Notes: a model not told the origin generated them from the letters alone. Counted from the stretch's first letter, positions 34,284 to 43,751 are shown. The stretch is 64,000 nucleotides of DNA from Streptomyces barringtoniae (GCF_020819595.1 NZ_JAJHNP010000014.1:1-64000), one strand, 5' to 3'. A program made the numbers and translations.

Positions 34284-35774
34284 ATGCCCAGAACCACAGG
34301 AGGCGGAAAGGGGACTGCGCCCACAGCGGCGCTCGGCCTTCCCGCCGCCTCCGCTCTCGTCATCGGCAGCATCATCGGTACCGGAGTCTTCGCGCTACCC
34401 TCCGCCCTCGCACCCTACGGGCCCATCTCCCTCGTCGCCTTCATCGCCGTCACCCTCGGCGCGCTCGCGCTGGCTCTGACCTTCGGGGCGCTGTCCAAGC
34501 GCGTTCCGGCGAGCGGCGGCCCGTACGTCTATGCCCGTGAGGCCTTCGGTGAGTTCGCCGGGTTCCTCAACGCGTGGTCGTACTGGATCACGGCCTGGGC
34601 CGGCAACGCGGCCATCGTCGTGGCATGGGTCGGCTACGTCGAGGTGTTCGTGAACACCGGGCACGACAAGTGGGTCCCGGTACTTCTCGCGCTGGTCGGG
34701 CTGTGGATTCCCGCCGCGATCAACCTCACCGGCATCCGCAACATGGGCGCGTTCCAGGTGATCACGACCGTGCTGAAGTTCGTACCGCTGATCTTCATGG
34801 CCACCGTCGGGCTGCTGTTCGTCGACTCCCACAACTTCGGCCCGTTCAACGCCAGCGGCCAGTCGGCGCTGGGCGCGATCTCGGCCGCCGGTGCCATCGC
34901 CCTGTTCAGCTACCTGGGCCTGGAAGCGGCCTCCGTCGTCGCCGGCCGGGTGCGTGAGCCGGAGCGCAACGTCCCCCGCGCCACCGTCTACGGCACACTC
35001 ATCTGCGCCGTCATCTACATCCTGGGCATCCTCGCCGTCTTCGGCACCGTTGCTCACGGCAAGCTGGGCGCATCCACCGCTCCCTTCACCGACGCGGCGA
35101 ACAGCATCTTCGGCGGCAGCTGGGCCGGAGACATGGTGGCCGTCGCCGCGATCATCTCGGGCATCGGCGCTCTCAACGGGTGGACCATGCTGTGCGCGGA
35201 GATGCCGTACGCGGCCGCTCGCGACGGACTGTTCCCGCAGGCCTTCGCCCGGCTGCGCGGCGAGGGCGGCGTCCCGGCCTTCGGCATCGTCGCCTCGACG
35301 GTGCTGGCCTCACTGATCACCGTGTTTAGCTACACGCGCTTCGACGACGTCTTCACCAAGATCGTGCTGCTCAGCGTGCTGACCGCCGTCATCCCCTACC
35401 TCTTCTCCGCCGCCGCCCAGCTGTACTGGCTCCTGGTCCGCGGCCGGGACAGCCTCAGCCCCCGCAGGCTCGCCCGTGACATCACCGTCGCCGCGCTCGC
35501 CCTCGCGTTCTCGTACTGGTCGATCCAGGGAAGCGGCTACCAGACCGTGTACTACGGCCTGTTCGTTCTGCTGCTCGGCGTCCCCGTCTACGTCTGGCTG
35601 AAGCGGGGGCAGGACACCTTCGGCGAGGCCACGGTGCCGAGGACCGCGGCGACCGTGGACCGGTCGGAACGCGCACCCGAGACGCCCCCGCCGGCCCAGC
35701 GGCTCTCCCGAGGGCTCCGTACCAGCCGCATCAGCGGAGCCCGGAAGCGCAATGACTTCCGCCACCACGACTGA
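34284..35774 (+). CDS. arcD: APC-family amino-acid permease, probable arginine/ornithine exchanger
   Basis: This 496-aa protein has about 12 predicted membrane spans and the APC signature near its start (ASALVIGSIIGTGVFALPSA). LSKRVPASGGPYVYAREAFG follows, and later SAAGAIALFSYLGLEAASVV. The C-terminal tail of about 60 residues is hydrophilic. It is the first gene of an operon with arcA, arcB and arcC (28, 18 and 3 bases between genes). In arginine deiminase operons a permease exchanges external arginine for ornithine; specificity here is inferred from position. An AAGGAG site lies 10 bases before the ATG. Confidence 0.85.
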   Translation: MPRTTGGGKGTAPTAALGLPAASALVIGSIIGTGVFALPSALAPYGPISLVAFIAVTLGALALALTFGALSKRVPASGGPYVYAREAFGEFAGFLNAWSYWITAWAGNAAIVVAWVGYVEVFVNTGHDKWVPVLLALVGLWIPAAINLTGIRNMGAFQVITTVLKFVPLIFMATVGLLFVDSHNFGPFNASGQSALGAISAAGAIALFSYLGLEAASVVAGRVREPERNVPRATVYGTLICAVIYILGILAVFGTVAHGKLGASTAPFTDAANSIFGGSWAGDMVAVAAIISGIGALNGWTMLCAEMPYAAARDGLFPQAFARLRGEGGVPAFGIVASTVLASLITVFSYTRFDDVFTKIVLLSVLTAVIPYLFSAAAQLYWLLVRGRDSLSPRRLARDITVAALALAFSYWSIQGSGYQTVYYGLFVLLLGVPVYVWLKRGQDTFGEATVPRTAATVDRSERAPETPPPAQRLSRGLRTSRISGARKRNDFRHHD

Positions 35775-35802
35775 CCGCCCCAAGCACAGAGGAACCTCCG
35801 CG

Positions 35803-37017
35803 ATGAACACCTTCCACGTCGACTCCGAGACCGGCCGCCTGCGCCAGGTGATCCTGCACCGCCCCGGCCTCGAACTCTCCCGCCTCACCCCGCGCAACGT
35901 CGACGCCCTGCTCTTCGACGACATCCTGTGGGCCAAGCGCGCCCGCGAGGAACACGACGCCTTCGCCCAGGTTCTGCGCGACCACGGCGCCCGCGTCCAC
36001 TACTTCGCCGACCTGCTCGCCCAGACCCTGGATGTCCCCGAGGCGCGTGACTGGCTGCTGGACCGGGTCGTCACTCCCGGGACCGTGGGCCCGGCCCTCA
36101 TCGACCCGGTACGCGAGCTGTGCGCCGAACTCGACGGCGATACCCTCGCCGGTTACCTCATCGGCGGCCTCCTCAAGAGCGACCTGCCGCTCGCCACCCC
36201 GCACAGCCTGGTGTGGAACGCCCTCGGCACCGACGACTTCGCCCTCGCCCCGCTGCCCAACCACCTCTTCCCGCGCGACAACTCCTGCTGGATGTACGAC
36301 CAGGTGTCGGTCAACCCGATGGCCAAGCCCGCCCGGCGGCGCGAGAGTCTGCACGCGCACGCCATCTACCGGTTCCACCCGATGTTCGCCGGCGTCGCGC
36401 CCGCACCCCTGCTCGACGGACCCGTCGGCACCCTCGAAGGCGGGGACGTCCACGTCCTCGGCAACGGCACCGTCATGGTCGGGATGGGGGAGCGCACCAC
36501 GGCCCAGGCCGTGGAGAACCTGGCCACCCGGCTCTTCACGGCCGGTACGGCGAGCAGGCTGATCGCCGTCCAACTGCCCGCAGCCCGTGCGTACATGCAC
36601 CTGGACACCGTGCTGACCATCGTCGACCGCGACGCGTTCGTCATCTACCCCGGCCTCGCCGACTCCCTGCGCTCGTGGACGTTGCGCCCCAGCTCCGAGC
36701 GTGAGACCGGGTTCGACGTCACCGCGAACTCCGATCTCGCGACCGCGCTCGCCGAAGCACTCGCCTTGGACAAAGTCCGCATACTGTCCGCCCCCCAGGA
36801 CATCCGCAACGCCGAGCGCGAGCAGTGGGACGACGGCAGCAACTTCCTCGCCGTCGCACCCGGCGTGGTCGTCGGCTACGAGCGCAACGTCACCACCAAC
36901 ACCTACCTGCGCAAGCAGGGCATCGAGATCGTCACGATCGCCGGTGCCGAACTCGGCCGCGGCCGGGGCGGACCCCGCTGCATGAGCTGCCCCATCGAGC
37001 GCGACCCGGTCGCCTGA
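35803..37017 (+). CDS. arcA: Arginine deiminase
   Basis: This 404-aa protein starts at MNTFHVDSETGRLRQVILHR, preceded by GAGGA. An ATG at 35752 would overlap arcD by 23 bases and is less likely. Guanidino-group hydrolase motifs are LFPRDNSCWMYDQVSVNPM and GTLEGGDVHVLGNGTVMVGM. The catalytic Cys393 is in GPRCMSCPIERDPVA near the C-terminus, and the catalytic His is in PAARAYMHLDTVLTIVD. It hydrolyses arginine to citrulline and ammonia. The second Cys in CMSC (usually CMSM) is a minor variation. Confidence 0.95.
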   Translation: MNTFHVDSETGRLRQVILHRPGLELSRLTPRNVDALLFDDILWAKRAREEHDAFAQVLRDHGARVHYFADLLAQTLDVPEARDWLLDRVVTPGTVGPALIDPVRELCAELDGDTLAGYLIGGLLKSDLPLATPHSLVWNALGTDDFALAPLPNHLFPRDNSCWMYDQVSVNPMAKPARRRESLHAHAIYRFHPMFAGVAPAPLLDGPVGTLEGGDVHVLGNGTVMVGMGERTTAQAVENLATRLFTAGTASRLIAVQLPAARAYMHLDTVLTIVDRDAFVIYPGLADSLRSWTLRPSSERETGFDVTANSDLATALAEALALDKVRILSAPQDIRNAEREQWDDGSNFLAVAPGVVVGYERNVTTNTYLRKQGIEIVTIAGAELGRGRGGPRCMSCPIERDPVA

Positions 37018-37035
37018 CCCCGTAAGGACACCATC

Positions 37036-38037
37036 ATGACCGTCGACCTGCGAGGCCGCTCCTACCTGAGCGAACTCGACTTCACCGCCCCCGACATCCA
37101 CCACCTCCTCGATCTCGCCCAGGACCTCAAGGCGGCCAAGCGCGCCGGCACCGAACAGCCACAGCTGGCCGGCAAGCACATCGCCCTGATCTTCGAGAAG
37201 ACCTCCACCCGCACCCGCTGCGCCTTCGAGGTCGCCGCCGCCGACGAGGGCGCCCGCACCACCTACCTCGGCCCCGGCGACACCCACGTCGGACACAAGG
37301 AGTCCATCGCCGACACCGCCCACGTCCTCGGCCGCATGTTCGACGCCATCGAGTACCGGGGCTCCGCCCAGTCAATCGTCACCGAACTCGCCGCCCACGC
37401 CGGCGTCCCCGTCTACAACGGCCTGACCGACACCGCCCACCCCACCCAGAGCCTGTGCGACACGCTCACCATGCGCGAGCACAGCACCAAGCCGCTCACG
37501 GACGTCAGCTACTGCTACCTGGGCGACGCCCGCAACAACATGGGAAACTCGCTGCTGTCGATGGGCGCGCTGCTCGGCATGGACGTGCGCATCGCCGCGC
37601 CCCAGGCGCTGTGGCCGGACGCCGCGCTGGTCGCCACATGCCGTGAAGCGGCCGGCCGAAGCGGGGCGCGTATCACGCTGACCGAGGACGTGGAGACCGC
37701 CGTGCAGGGTGCCGACTTCCTGCACACGGACGTCTGGGTCTCCATGGGCGAACCGGCCGACACCTGGCGCGAGCGGATCGAGCTGCTGCTTCCGTACCAG
37801 GTCAACGACAAGACGCTCGCCCTCACCGGCAACCCGGACGTGAAGTTCATGCACTGCCTGCCGTCCCTCCACGACCACCGCACCCGACTCGGCCAGGAGC
37901 TGTTCGAGGCCTACGGCCGGGACGGGCTCGAAGTCACCGACGGGGTCTTCTCCTCGGCCGCCTCGATCGTCTTCGACCAGGCGGAGAACCGGCTGCACAC
38001 CATCAAGGCCGTGCTCGTCGCCACCTTGGAGGACTGA
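37036..38037 (+). CDS. arcB: Ornithine carbamoyltransferase, catabolic
   Basis: This 333-aa protein has the carbamoyl-phosphate motif STRTRC (residues 57-62), HPTQSLCDTLTMREH (from residue 135) and the ornithine-binding MHCLPSLHDHRTRLG. The length and its place between arcA and arcC indicate the catabolic direction: citrulline plus phosphate to ornithine and carbamoyl phosphate. It is separated from arcA by 18 bases that include a GTAAGGA ribosome site. Confidence 0.94.
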   Translation: MTVDLRGRSYLSELDFTAPDIHHLLDLAQDLKAAKRAGTEQPQLAGKHIALIFEKTSTRTRCAFEVAAADEGARTTYLGPGDTHVGHKESIADTAHVLGRMFDAIEYRGSAQSIVTELAAHAGVPVYNGLTDTAHPTQSLCDTLTMREHSTKPLTDVSYCYLGDARNNMGNSLLSMGALLGMDVRIAAPQALWPDAALVATCREAAGRSGARITLTEDVETAVQGADFLHTDVWVSMGEPADTWRERIELLLPYQVNDKTLALTGNPDVKFMHCLPSLHDHRTRLGQELFEAYGRDGLEVTDGVFSSAASIVFDQAENRLHTIKAVLVATLED

Positions 38038-38040
38038 ACC

Positions 38041-38964
38041 ATGCGCATCGTCGTCGCCCTCGGCGGCAACGCCCTGCTACACCGCGGCGAACGCCCCGAC
38101 GCCGCCGTCCAGCAGGCCAACATCGACCGGGTCGCCACCGCACTGGCCGCCCTCGCCCACGAGCACGAGCTGGTCATCACCCACGGCAACGGCCCGCAGA
38201 TCGGCCTCCTCGCCATGGAGAGCGAGGCCGACCCCGCGCTCAGCGCCCCCTACCCGTTGGACCTGCTCGGTGCCCAGACCGAGGGCATGATCGGCTCCCT
38301 GCTCACCCGTGCGATGCACGATGCTCTGCCCGGGCACCGGATCGCCGCCCTCGTGACGCACACCCTCGTGCGGGCCGACGATCCCGCCTTCGAACGGCCC
38401 ACGAAGTTCGTCGGGCAGGTGTACTCCGCGCCGGTGGCCAAGGCACTGTCGCGCAAGCGGGGCTGGCACATCGCCCGGGACACCACCGGCTGGCGGCGCG
38501 TCGTCGCCTCACCTGCACCCGAACGCATCCTGGAGACCGACACCATCCACGAACTGCTGAACAGCGGCACCCTGGTGATCTGCGCCGGCGGGGGAGGGGT
38601 ACCCGTCACCGCCGACCGCGACACCGGCGCACTGACCGGGGTGGAGGCCGTCGTCGACAAGGACCTCACCGCGGCCCTGCTCGCCGAGGATCTCAAGGCC
38701 GACTTCCTGCTCATCCTCACCGACGTCCCCTGTGTCTACGAGGGCTACGGCACCCCTGACCAGCACCCGTTGCGCGACGCCACCCCCCGCGACCTGCGGC
38801 ACGGTGGTTTCCCGGCCGGCTCCATGGGTCCCAAGACCGAGGCGGCTGCCCGCTTCGTCGAGCACACCGGCGGCCTGGCCGCGATCGGCGCACTGGACGC
38901 AGCCCACGAGATCGTCCACGGCAGGTCGGGCACGCTGATCCGGCCGGACCTCACGGTCGGGTGA
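38041..38964 (+). CDS. arcC: Carbamate kinase
   Basis: This 307-aa amino-acid-kinase-fold protein starts at MRIVVALGGNALLHRGERPD, three bases after arcB. Conserved parts are ELVITHGNGPQIGLLAMESE, TLVICAGGGGVPVTADRDTG, DKDLTAALLAEDLKADFLLI and GSMGPKTEAAARFVEHTGG. It transfers phosphate from carbamoyl phosphate to ADP, giving one ATP per arginine. It completes the deiminase pathway. The 3' end overlaps the convergent SulP gene by 14 bases. Confidence 0.95.
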   Translation: MRIVVALGGNALLHRGERPDAAVQQANIDRVATALAALAHEHELVITHGNGPQIGLLAMESEADPALSAPYPLDLLGAQTEGMIGSLLTRAMHDALPGHRIAALVTHTLVRADDPAFERPTKFVGQVYSAPVAKALSRKRGWHIARDTTGWRRVVASPAPERILETDTIHELLNSGTLVICAGGGGVPVTADRDTGALTGVEAVVDKDLTAALLAEDLKADFLLILTDVPCVYEGYGTPDQHPLRDATPRDLRHGGFPAGSMGPKTEAAARFVEHTGGLAAIGALDAAHEIVHGRSGTLIRPDLTVG

Positions 38965-40727
38965 CAGAGAGGGTGGCCGGTCCCGCTCCTTGCCGCGCGT
39001 CCAGGACCGGTTCCTCTCGCTCGCCGTTCCACTCGCGGTAGGCGGCCACCGCGGTGGGCAGCGTGGGGAAGATGAGGGCCGTGCCCACGGAGTCCGCCAG
39101 GCCGTAAGCCCTCAGGCCGTCCATCAGGTCCTGCTTGACCCGGGCGAGGGCGAACACGACGCCCCGGCGGCCGAGTTCGCGGCGCAGCTCTTCCACCGCG
39201 TCGAGCGCCGTGATGTCGACCTCGACGTTCGCCTCGGTGTTGAGCACGAACCAGCGGACGGGAACGGTCTGTTCGTCGACGGCGGCCAGGGCCCGGCGCC
39301 GGGAGTCCTCCGCGTTGGCGAAGAACAGCGGAGAGTCGTAGCGGTTGACCAGCAGGCCCGGGATCGTGCGGGCCTGCGGATGGTCATCGATGTCGTGCAT
39401 GCCGGCCAACCCGGGCACCAGCCCCTCGACCGCGTCGTGCGGCCGCGCCACCCGCGTCAGCAGTTCGGCCACCGCCAGGCCGACCGCCACGATCACCCCG
39501 TACAGGATGTAGAGAGCGAGCACGCCGGCCAGACAGCCGAGTGCGAGCAGGAGTTCACGGCGGCGGAAGGAGGCCAGGCGGCGGAAGCCGGCCAGGTCGA
39601 TCATGCGGGCGGCTGCGTACACGACGAGCGCTCCCAGCACCGCCGAAGGCGTCCGGCTCAGCAGGGGGCTCAAGAACAGCAGGACGGCGAGGACCACCGC
39701 TCCGGCCGCCGGCGAATAGCCCTGGCTGCGGGCGCCCGTCGAGGCGGCGAGCGCGGTACGGCTGGCGCTGCTGCTGACCGGATAGCCGTGCAGGGCGCCC
39801 GCACCGAGGTTGGCTGCACCGAGCGCCAGGAGCTCCTGGTTGGGGTCGAGGCACGGCTCGTCGTCGGTGCGCCCGGTGAAGGCGCGCGCGGTGAGGATGA
39901 AGTCGGTGTAGGCGACGATCAGGACGCCCAGTGCGGGCAGTACGAGGTGCGGCAGCTCGCCCGGGTCCGGCAGCGCGACCGAGGGCAGCCCCGACGGCAC
40001 CCCGCCGATCACCTTGATGCCGTGCCGGTGGTCGAGGTCGAAGACGGTGACGGCGACCGTGCCGAGTACGACCGCGAGCAGCGGTCCCGGCAGCGCCGGT
40101 ACGTACCGCTTCGCCGTGAACAGGAACACCAGCGCGACGGCTGAGAAGACGACCGTGGCCGCATCGACGTCCGGAAGGACGACGGGCGAAGGACCAAAGT
40201 TGGGGGGGAAGCTGCGCCCCGGTTGTCCGCACGCCGGTGAGCCGGGGCAGTTGGTTCACGATCATGATCAAGCCCACCCCGGCCAGATATCCGACCGGAA
40301 CAGGGCGGGAGAGCAGGTCCGCGAGGAAGCCCAGCCGCACCGCCCGCGCGACCAGGCACAGCAGGCCGACCGTGACGGCGAGGGCTGCGGCCAGCGATGC
40401 GTAGCGCCCGGCGCTCCCGCCGGCGAGCGGGCCGACCACGGTGGCCGTCATCAGGGCGGTCGTCGACTCGGGACCCACCGACAACAGCCGGGAGGAACCG
40501 AACAACGCGTACAGGGCCAGGGCGGGCAGGATCGCCCACAGCCCGGCGACCGGTGGCAGCCCGGCCACGCCCGCGTACGCCATCACCTGCGGGACGAGGT
40601 ACGCCGCCACCGACACGCCGGCCAGCAGGTCGTCTCTCAGCCACGAGCGCCGGTAGCCGAGCAGGGCGTCGAGGCCGGGTACCAGCCGACGCCACCACGA
40701 AGACCGTCTGCCCGCGACCTCGGCCAT
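38951..40727 (-). pseudogene. SulP-family anion transporter with STAS domain, frameshifted
   Basis: The N-terminal part starts MAEVAGRRSSWWRRLVPGLD and shows SulP sequence up to VNQLPRLTGVRTTGAQL. The rest (FLFTAKRYVPALPGPLLAVV ... VSSSASRTALAASTGARSQG) is in another frame. The switch coincides with a run of seven G at 40202-40208, so one base has been gained or lost there. The C-terminal STAS domain is present (FVLNTEANVEVDITALDAVE) and the stop is at 38951. The family carries sulfate, bicarbonate or other anions. The frameshift could be decay, a variable homopolymer tract or a read error. Confidence 0.82.
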
Positions 40728-40842
40728 ATGCCGCCCCTCTCTGCCTGTGCTCAGCATCCATGGCCGCGCGATCAACCGCGACACTCGCCCGGTGTCCAAC
40801 CTGACCGGTCCGCCACCGCCAGCCCAACGGGCCTCGCATGCA

Positions 40843-40856
40843 GGGACGTTCAGCCC
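40843..40856. promoter_or_regulatory. DevR-box-like repeat between SulP and DoxX genes
   Basis: GGGACGTTCAGCCC lies 104 bases before the DoxX ATG and 116 bases before the SulP start. It has the GGGAC-N4-NGCCC form with one mismatch. Confidence 0.52.
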
Positions 40857-40959
40857 AACGGCCGGAGACCTTCGGCATCCGGCGTGGCGTCAGGCATCGG
40901 ACGAGAGTGAGACACGTCAAGGAGAAGACGATTCATACATTCCCGAAGGGATCACCATC

Positions 40960-41586
40960 ATGGCCGTGCACGAGCACCCTCACCGGAGCCCGGGCTTCCA
41001 CCTGTCGGCCGCGTTCCGCTGGCACAGGACCGGCTCCAAGTCCGCTGTGTCGGCACGTCTCGGCACGCACACCGCGCAGGCCCACGCCCTCGCCTCACTG
41101 CGCATCCTGACCGGGTTCGTCTTCCTCTGGGCGTTCCTGGACAAGACCTTCGGCCTGGGCTACGCGACCGCGTCCGGCAAGGGCTGGATCGACGGCGGGT
41201 CGCCGACGAAGGGCTTCCTCAACTCCGTCGCAGCCGGGCCGATGGAGTCGACGTTCCACTCCTGGGCCGGCGACACCTCGGCGGACTGGCTGTTCATGCT
41301 GGGCCTGCTCGGCATCGGCCTGGCCGTCATGACCGGTGTGGCGCTGCGGCCGGCCGCGGGGGCGGGCACGGCGATGATGGCGCTGATGTGGATGGCCGAG
41401 TGGCCGCCGGCCAGGCACCTGGCGAACGGCTCGCCGAGCATGTCGACGAATCCGTTCGCCGACTACCACGTGATCTACGCTGTCGCGCTGATCGCCGTGG
41501 CGGCAGCGGGCGCGGGCGCCACCTGGGGCCTGGGCCGGCTGTGGGCTCGGCTGCCGATCGTTCGCGACCACACCTGGCTGCGCTGA
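40960..41586 (+). CDS. DoxX-like membrane protein
   Basis: This 208-aa protein starts at ATG 40960 (MAVHEHPHRSPGFHLSAAFR). Four membrane segments are predicted: SLRILTGFVFLWAFLDKTFG, then LFMLGLLGIGLAVMTGVALR, GAGTAMMALMWMAEWPPARH and YHVIYAVALIAVAAAGAGAT. The arrangement fits the DoxX/DoxD family, linked to thiosulfate:quinone oxidation in archaea and to redox complexes in mycobacteria. Its role here is unknown; a box-like repeat upstream ties it to the island. Confidence 0.75.
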   Translation: MAVHEHPHRSPGFHLSAAFRWHRTGSKSAVSARLGTHTAQAHALASLRILTGFVFLWAFLDKTFGLGYATASGKGWIDGGSPTKGFLNSVAAGPMESTFHSWAGDTSADWLFMLGLLGIGLAVMTGVALRPAAGAGTAMMALMWMAEWPPARHLANGSPSMSTNPFADYHVIYAVALIAVAAAGAGATWGLGRLWARLPIVRDHTWLR

Positions 41587-41640
41587 CCCGCACGCGGCGG
41601 GACGGGCCTCGCCCCGGGCTGGTCCCCCGATCCGTGCGCT

Positions 41641-41654
41641 GGGCCCATGGTCCC
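41641..41654. promoter_or_regulatory. DevR-box-like repeat before the USP-ADH-USP operon
   Basis: On the minus strand this reads GGGACCATGGGCCC, a full match to GGGAC-N4-GGCCC, 91 bases before the ATG at 41745. Confidence 0.57.
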
Positions 41655-41709
41655 CGCCGAAGGACCAGCGGCCTCTGCCCCGCCAATCCCCGAACACGAC
41701 GCTGGAATC

Positions 41710-41723
41710 GGGCCTCTCGGGCC
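41710..41723. promoter_or_regulatory. Second box-like repeat or leader hairpin before USP
   Basis: GGGCCTCTCGGGCC sits within a longer symmetry (AATCGGGCC...GGGCCCCGATT, 41706-41729), 21 bases before the ATG. It may be a leader hairpin rather than a regulator site. Confidence 0.35.
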
Positions 41724-41744
41724 CCGATTCAGGAGGTGGAGAAC

Positions 41745-42689
41745 ATGCCCCGCACCATCATGGTGGGTCTCGACGGCTCGCCCGAGAGCCGCGCCGCCGC
41801 GGAATGGGCGGCCCGCGAGGCGCAGCTGCGCGGACTGCCGGTGAAGCTCGTCCACGCCTGGGAGCCGATCCCCGGGCACCTGGCCGAAGCGACGCATCGC
41901 GGTGCCGAGACTCTCCAGCACTGGACCGAGCGAAGCGAGATGGGGGTACCCCCGGCCGAAGGCTGGGGGAGGATTCCCCGCGAGGCCGCCGAGGGACTGC
42001 GGCTGCGCCACCCTGGCGTCGAGGTGACCACGGAGCAGCTCACCGGACTCCCCTCCGAGGCCCTGGGCCGGGCGGCGCAGGACGCCGAACTGCTCGTCCT
42101 CGGCTCACGCCGCCTGGGCGGCATCGGCGGCTTCCTGGTCGGCTCGGTCGGTCTCGCGGTCGTGGCGCGCACCGAGCGGCCCGTCGTCCTGGTCCACGCC
42201 GGCGAGCAGGCCGCGGACGAGCACGAGATGGACCCCGCGGGCATCCCGTCCGCGGGCACAGGGTTCCGTCCCGTCGTCCTCGGGCTCGACGTCGCCGGCC
42301 CCGACGAGGCGCTGATCGGGTTCGCCTTCGAGGCCGCGGCGCGACGCTCGGTGCCGCTGCGGGTCGTGCACGCCTGGAACCCGCCGCCCTACTACGCCTA
42401 CGGCATGGCCCTGGAGCCCGCGGTCGAGCGGGAGATGGCGAAGAGCGACGCCGTAGTCCTGAGCGAGGTGCTGCGCCCCTGGCGGCAGAAGTACCCCGTC
42501 GTCGAAGTCGTCGAGCAGTCGCACTACGGCAGCCCCTCGCTCCTCCTGATCGACGCCTCCCACGAGGCCTCCCTGGTCGTCGTCGGCCGCCGCATCCGCC
42601 GCTCCTCCGTCGGCGCCCACATCGGCACCGTCGCCCACGCCGTCCTGCACCACTCCACCGCCCCCGTCGCCGTCGTCGCCCACGACTGA
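41745..42689 (+). CDS. Universal stress protein, two domains
   Basis: This 314-aa protein starts at ATG 41745 after AGGAGG. Domain 1 begins RTIMVGLDGSPESRAAAEWA, with the nucleotide loop VLGSRRLGGIGGFLVGSVGL. Domain 2 begins FRPVVLGLDVAGPDEALIGF and ends VVGRRIRRSSVGAHIGTVAH. Tandem-USP proteins bind ATP and in mycobacteria are induced by hypoxia through DosR. A segment of about 13 residues (SEMGVPPAEGWGR) in domain 1 is encoded by a dispersed Streptomyces repeat inserted in frame (41928-41971). It leads an operon with a zinc ADH and another USP. Confidence 0.92.
   Translation: MPRTIMVGLDGSPESRAAAEWAAREAQLRGLPVKLVHAWEPIPGHLAEATHRGAETLQHWTERSEMGVPPAEGWGRIPREAAEGLRLRHPGVEVTTEQLTGLPSEALGRAAQDAELLVLGSRRLGGIGGFLVGSVGLAVVARTERPVVLVHAGEQAADEHEMDPAGIPSAGTGFRPVVLGLDVAGPDEALIGFAFEAAARRSVPLRVVHAWNPPPYYAYGMALEPAVEREMAKSDAVVLSEVLRPWRQKYPVVEVVEQSHYGSPSLLLIDASHEASLVVVGRRIRRSSVGAHIGTVAHAVLHHSTAPVAVVAHD
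41928..41971 (+). repeat. Palindromic Streptomyces dispersed repeat inside a USP gene
   Basis: A 44-bp segment contains GATGGGGGTACCCCC and then GGCCGAAGGCTGGGGGAG. I recognise this type of GC-rich palindromic unit from intergenic regions across Streptomyces genomes. Here it is translated, adding about 13 residues to USP domain 1 without breaking the frame. Confidence 0.7.
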
Positions 42690-42728
42690 GAGACCACCGA
42701 CGCACCCCTCCGGAGGAGAGAACAGATC

Positions 42729-43751
42729 ATGAAGGCAGCGGTCGTACGAGCCTTCGGCGAGCCCCTGGTCATCGAGGAGCGCCCCGACCCCGAACCCGGC
42801 CCCGGCCAGGTCCGCATCCGCGTCGAGGCCTCCGGGCTGTGCCACACCGACATCCACGCCGCCCACGGCGACTGGCCCATCAAGCCCACCCCACCCTTCG
42901 TCCCCGGTCACGAAGGTGTCGGCGTCGTTGAGAAGCTCGGCGAGGGCGTCACCCACCTGTCCGCCGGGCAGCGCGTCGCGGTGCCGTGGCTCGGCAAGGC
43001 GTGCGGGCGGTGCGAGAACTGCCTGTCCGGCTGGGAGACGCTGTGCGAGCAGCAGATCAACACCGGATACGGCTGCGACGGCGGCTACGCCGAGAAGATG
43101 CTGGCCTGGGCCGACTTCGCCCAGCCTGTGCCCGACGGCGTCACCCCGTTCGATGCGGCCCCACTGACCTGCGCCGGCGTCACCACGTACAAGGCCCTCA
43201 AGGTCGCCGGCGTCCGCCCCGCCCAACTCGTCGCGATCTCCGGCGTCGGCGGCCTCGGCCACCTCGCCCTGCAGTACGCCAGAATCGCCGGAGCCACCGT
43301 CGCAGCCATCGACGTCACCGACGACAAGCTTCAGCTCGCCACGGAGCTGGGCGCCGACCTCGTCATCGACGCCCGCAAGCAGGACGTCGGCAAGGAGCTG
43401 AAGAAGCACGGCGGCGCCCACGCGGCGATCGCCCTCGCGGTGAACCCTGCCGCGTTCGAGGCGGTCAACTCCGGTCTGCGGCGAGGCGGAAAGCTCGTCA
43501 TGGTGGCCCTGCCCGCGCACGGCACGATCCAGGTCCCGCTCTTCGACACCGTCCTCAACGGCACCTCGGTGATCGGCTCGATCGTGGGCACGCGCCAGGA
43601 CCTCGCCGAGGTCTTCCAGCTCCACGCCGCCGACCGGACCGAGGTCATCTACGAGACGCGCCCGCTCGCCTCCGTGAACGAGTCCATCGATGCCGTGCTG
43701 CGCGGTGACATCAAGGCCCGGATCGTCTTCGACCTGGACGCGGGAAGGTGA
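42729..43751 (+). CDS. adhP: Zinc-dependent alcohol dehydrogenase
   Basis: This 340-aa MDR protein has catalytic-zinc ligands in SGLCHTDIHAAHGDWP (Cys, near residue 38) and FVPGHEGVGVVEKLGEG (His-Glu, near 60). The structural zinc cluster is CGRCENCLSGWETLC (four Cys, near 93-107), and the NAD motif is SGVGGLGHLALQYA. The length and motifs fit AdhP-type ethanol dehydrogenases. It lies 39 bases after one USP gene and overlaps the next by 4 bases, matching the ADH-USP pair in the S. coelicolor OsdR region. Likely role: acetaldehyde/ethanol interconversion with AdhE. Confidence 0.92.
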   Translation: MKAAVVRAFGEPLVIEERPDPEPGPGQVRIRVEASGLCHTDIHAAHGDWPIKPTPPFVPGHEGVGVVEKLGEGVTHLSAGQRVAVPWLGKACGRCENCLSGWETLCEQQINTGYGCDGGYAEKMLAWADFAQPVPDGVTPFDAAPLTCAGVTTYKALKVAGVRPAQLVAISGVGGLGHLALQYARIAGATVAAIDVTDDKLQLATELGADLVIDARKQDVGKELKKHGGAHAAIALAVNPAAFEAVNSGLRRGGKLVMVALPAHGTIQVPLFDTVLNGTSVIGSIVGTRQDLAEVFQLHAADRTEVIYETRPLASVNESIDAVLRGDIKARIVFDLDAGR

